Shown: positions 62,833-64,000 of the stretch, piece by piece | How positions within the stretch are numbered: the first letter of the stretch is position 1 | Layout of the letters: each line of letters opens with the position of its first letter | Source: Schaalia sp. lx-260 | GTDB taxonomy: Bacteria > Actinomycetota > Actinomycetes > Actinomycetales > Actinomycetaceae | Reading direction: 5' to 3' | NCBI RefSeq assembly: GCF_021083645.1 | Contig: NZ_JAJNRQ010000005.1 | Coordinates: 1-64,000 of the forward strand | DNA length: 64,000 nt | Notes under the pieces: generated by a model | Database searches by the model: none | What the model was told of the DNA's origin: nothing | The model's input: only the letters and a program-made list of their open reading frames with translations | Made by a program: the position numbers and the translations under genes

Positions 62833-64000
62833 CGGTTCTGCTCCTTTTCCTCGACTGAACCATCATCTGTTTGAGTAGCACCCTCAGTGGTCGAGGTTTC
62901 AGACGTTTGTTCTGCTTCTTTTTCTAAAGCTTCTTGTCGTTTTTCCTCTGCATATCGGCGTTCTGCAATGGACAGAGGACGTTCCTGAGCATCTTCAACG
63001 GCCATCCGTTGTTCCTGTGCGCCCCGATTTACACGAATACGGCCTCGACCAGCATAGATAGCTGCAGATGTCGCACCTAAGTGCTCTGGGTCCAAACCTG
63101 AAAGCTTATGGCCTGAGCCAAAGAATCGGGTACGAATCAAAAGCTCCATCATCGGGTGTGTGAATAGGAAGATCACGATTAAGTCAACAATAGTTGTCAC
63201 ACCCAAGGTGAATGCGAAACCTTGAACGCCACCGACAGCCAAAACGTACAAGACAACGGCTGCCACAAGGTTAACCGCATCCGAAACAATGATGGTGTGT
63301 TTCGCGCGTTGCCATCCTTCATCAACAGCAGCAACAAGAGGACGACCATCACGAACTTCATCTCGGATACGCTCAAAGTAAACGATGAACGAGTCTGCTG
63401 TCACGCCCACAGCAACAATCAAACCAGCAATACCAGCCAAAGATAAACGGTAACCCATAGTCCACGACAGCAAAGTAATGACAAGATAGGTTAATCCGCC
63501 CGCCACCAGCAATGAGCCTGCTGAAACCACTGACAAACCACGGTATTGCCATACCATGTACGCAACCACCAACAGCAAACCAATCAGACCCGCCCAAATA
63601 CCTTTTTGCAGGTGTTCAGAACCCAATGTTGCTGAAATCTGCTGCTCGGATTGGACTTCAAAGTTCAATGGCAATGAACCAAAGTTCAGCTGATTAGCAA
63701 GGGACTTCGCTGATGTTGCGGTAAAAGATCCACTGATTTGTGCTCGACCATTATTGATGACCGCATTCATACTTGGTGCGGTAATGATTTTACCGTCAAG
63801 AACGACAGCAAAATGGTTGCGGTCAGGTTTTACGTAAGCTGCGCCTCCCTGAGAATCAGCGGAAGCAAAACCGTATAAGCGTTCAGATGCCTCGGCAAAA
63901 CTTGTTGTGCCTTCAGCATTGAATTGCAGATCAACGCCCCATTCACCTGTACTGCGACCCTGATTATTTGTAATCATTGCGGCCGCAGCAGTTGTCAGTT
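62829..64000 (-). CDS. secD: Protein translocase subunit SecD (3' part; 5' end beyond window)
   Basis: The C-terminal part of SecD. The reading frame is open to the right edge (AAAMITNNQGRST), so the true start is outside this window. An ATG at 63977 is internal. Visible are the periplasmic P1/head-base regions (TSFAEASERLYGFASADSQ, LDGKIITAPSMNAVI), the segment NQLNFGSLPLNFEVQSEQ, membrane helices from about position 140, and the RND-like SLAGIAGLIVAVGVTADSFIVYFERIRDE. The tail is acidic and Glu-rich. It overlaps secF by 4 bases. In related genomes yajC and ruvB lie upstream. Confidence 0.95.
   Translation of the reverse strand, partial: LTTAAAAMITNNQGRSTGEWGVDLQFNAEGTTSFAEASERLYGFASADSQGGAAYVKPDRNHFAVVLDGKIITAPSMNAVINNGRAQISGSFTATSAKSLANQLNFGSLPLNFEVQSEQQISATLGSEHLQKGIWAGLIGLLLVVAYMVWQYRGLSVVSAGSLLVAGGLTYLVITLLSWTMGYRLSLAGIAGLIVAVGVTADSFIVYFERIRDEVRDGRPLVAAVDEGWQRAKHTIIVSDAVNLVAAVVLYVLAVGGVQGFAFTLGVTTIVDLIVIFLFTHPMMELLIRTRFFGSGHKLSGLDPEHLGATSAAIYAGRGRIRVNRGAQEQRMAVEDAQERPLSIAERRYAEEKRQEALEKEAEQTSETSTTEGATQTDDGSVEEKEQNR

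Overview
This window looks like a stretch of actinobacterial chromosome with a moderate base composition (by eye somewhat below half G+C), most likely from an Actinomycetaceae-type organism. The evidence is gene content and order: hisI-trpE-trpC-trpB-trpA-lgt-pyk, an ANTAR response regulator, polA-rpsA-coaE, pheS-pheT, argR-argG-argH and tyrS run in the same relative order as the Mycobacterium tuberculosis block Rv1606-Rv1689. To the right, secD-secF-apt-rsh, MBL, hisS, aspS, rarA, alaS-ruvX-mltG-aroE-prepilin peptidase match the block Rv2551c-Rv2587c. The two blocks meet here at about 37.86-37.97 kb. Nearly every gene is on the minus strand. Many neighbours overlap by ATGA, GTGA or TAATG junctions, and several true starts are GTG codons chosen from good ribosome binding sites.

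Layout: 0.2-12.1 kb holds tyrS, a shortened arginine cluster (argR, argG and argH only, with a polysaccharide polymerase-like membrane gene between argG and argH), a flavodoxin, pheST and panB. 12.3-14.3 kb holds map and ppgK on the plus strand. 14.3-15.0 kb is coaE. 15.0-24.0 kb is an accessory glycan-use island wedged between rpsA and coaE, which are normally adjacent. It encodes an intracellular GH29 alpha-L-fucosidase, a CUT1 sugar ABC importer without its own ATPase, an M81/MlrC-like metallopeptidase, a ROK sugar kinase and a CutC-family protein, with a divergent ROK repressor and a pair of matching operator-like sites. 24.1-31.9 kb holds rpsA, polA, a hotdog thioesterase, an unusual tRNA, the ANTAR regulator, a small unknown gene and pyk. 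32.0-37.9 kb is lgt and a trp operon headed by hisI. 38.0-44.7 kb is cell-wall, shikimate, alaS and rpsD genes. 44.8-64 kb is rarA, a Sua5-type gene, aspS, two MFS transporters, a DEAD-box helicase, hisS, an MBL hydrolase, a DUF349 protein, rsh, apt, secF and the 3' part of secD, which runs off the right edge.

The points most worth a second look are: (1) the fucosidase-ABC-M81-ROK-CutC island, with three translationally overlapped catalytic genes and a symmetric operator arrangement; (2) a 74-nt tRNA with a CAA (Leu) anticodon but no long variable arm and a G1-U72 end pair; (3) loss of argC, argJ, argB, argD and argF from the expected place between pheT and argR, while argR and a candidate ARG box remain; (4) a 33-residue upstream reading frame with an excellent ribosome binding site before an MFS exporter. 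No CRISPR array, insertion sequence, prophage or rRNA gene was seen.
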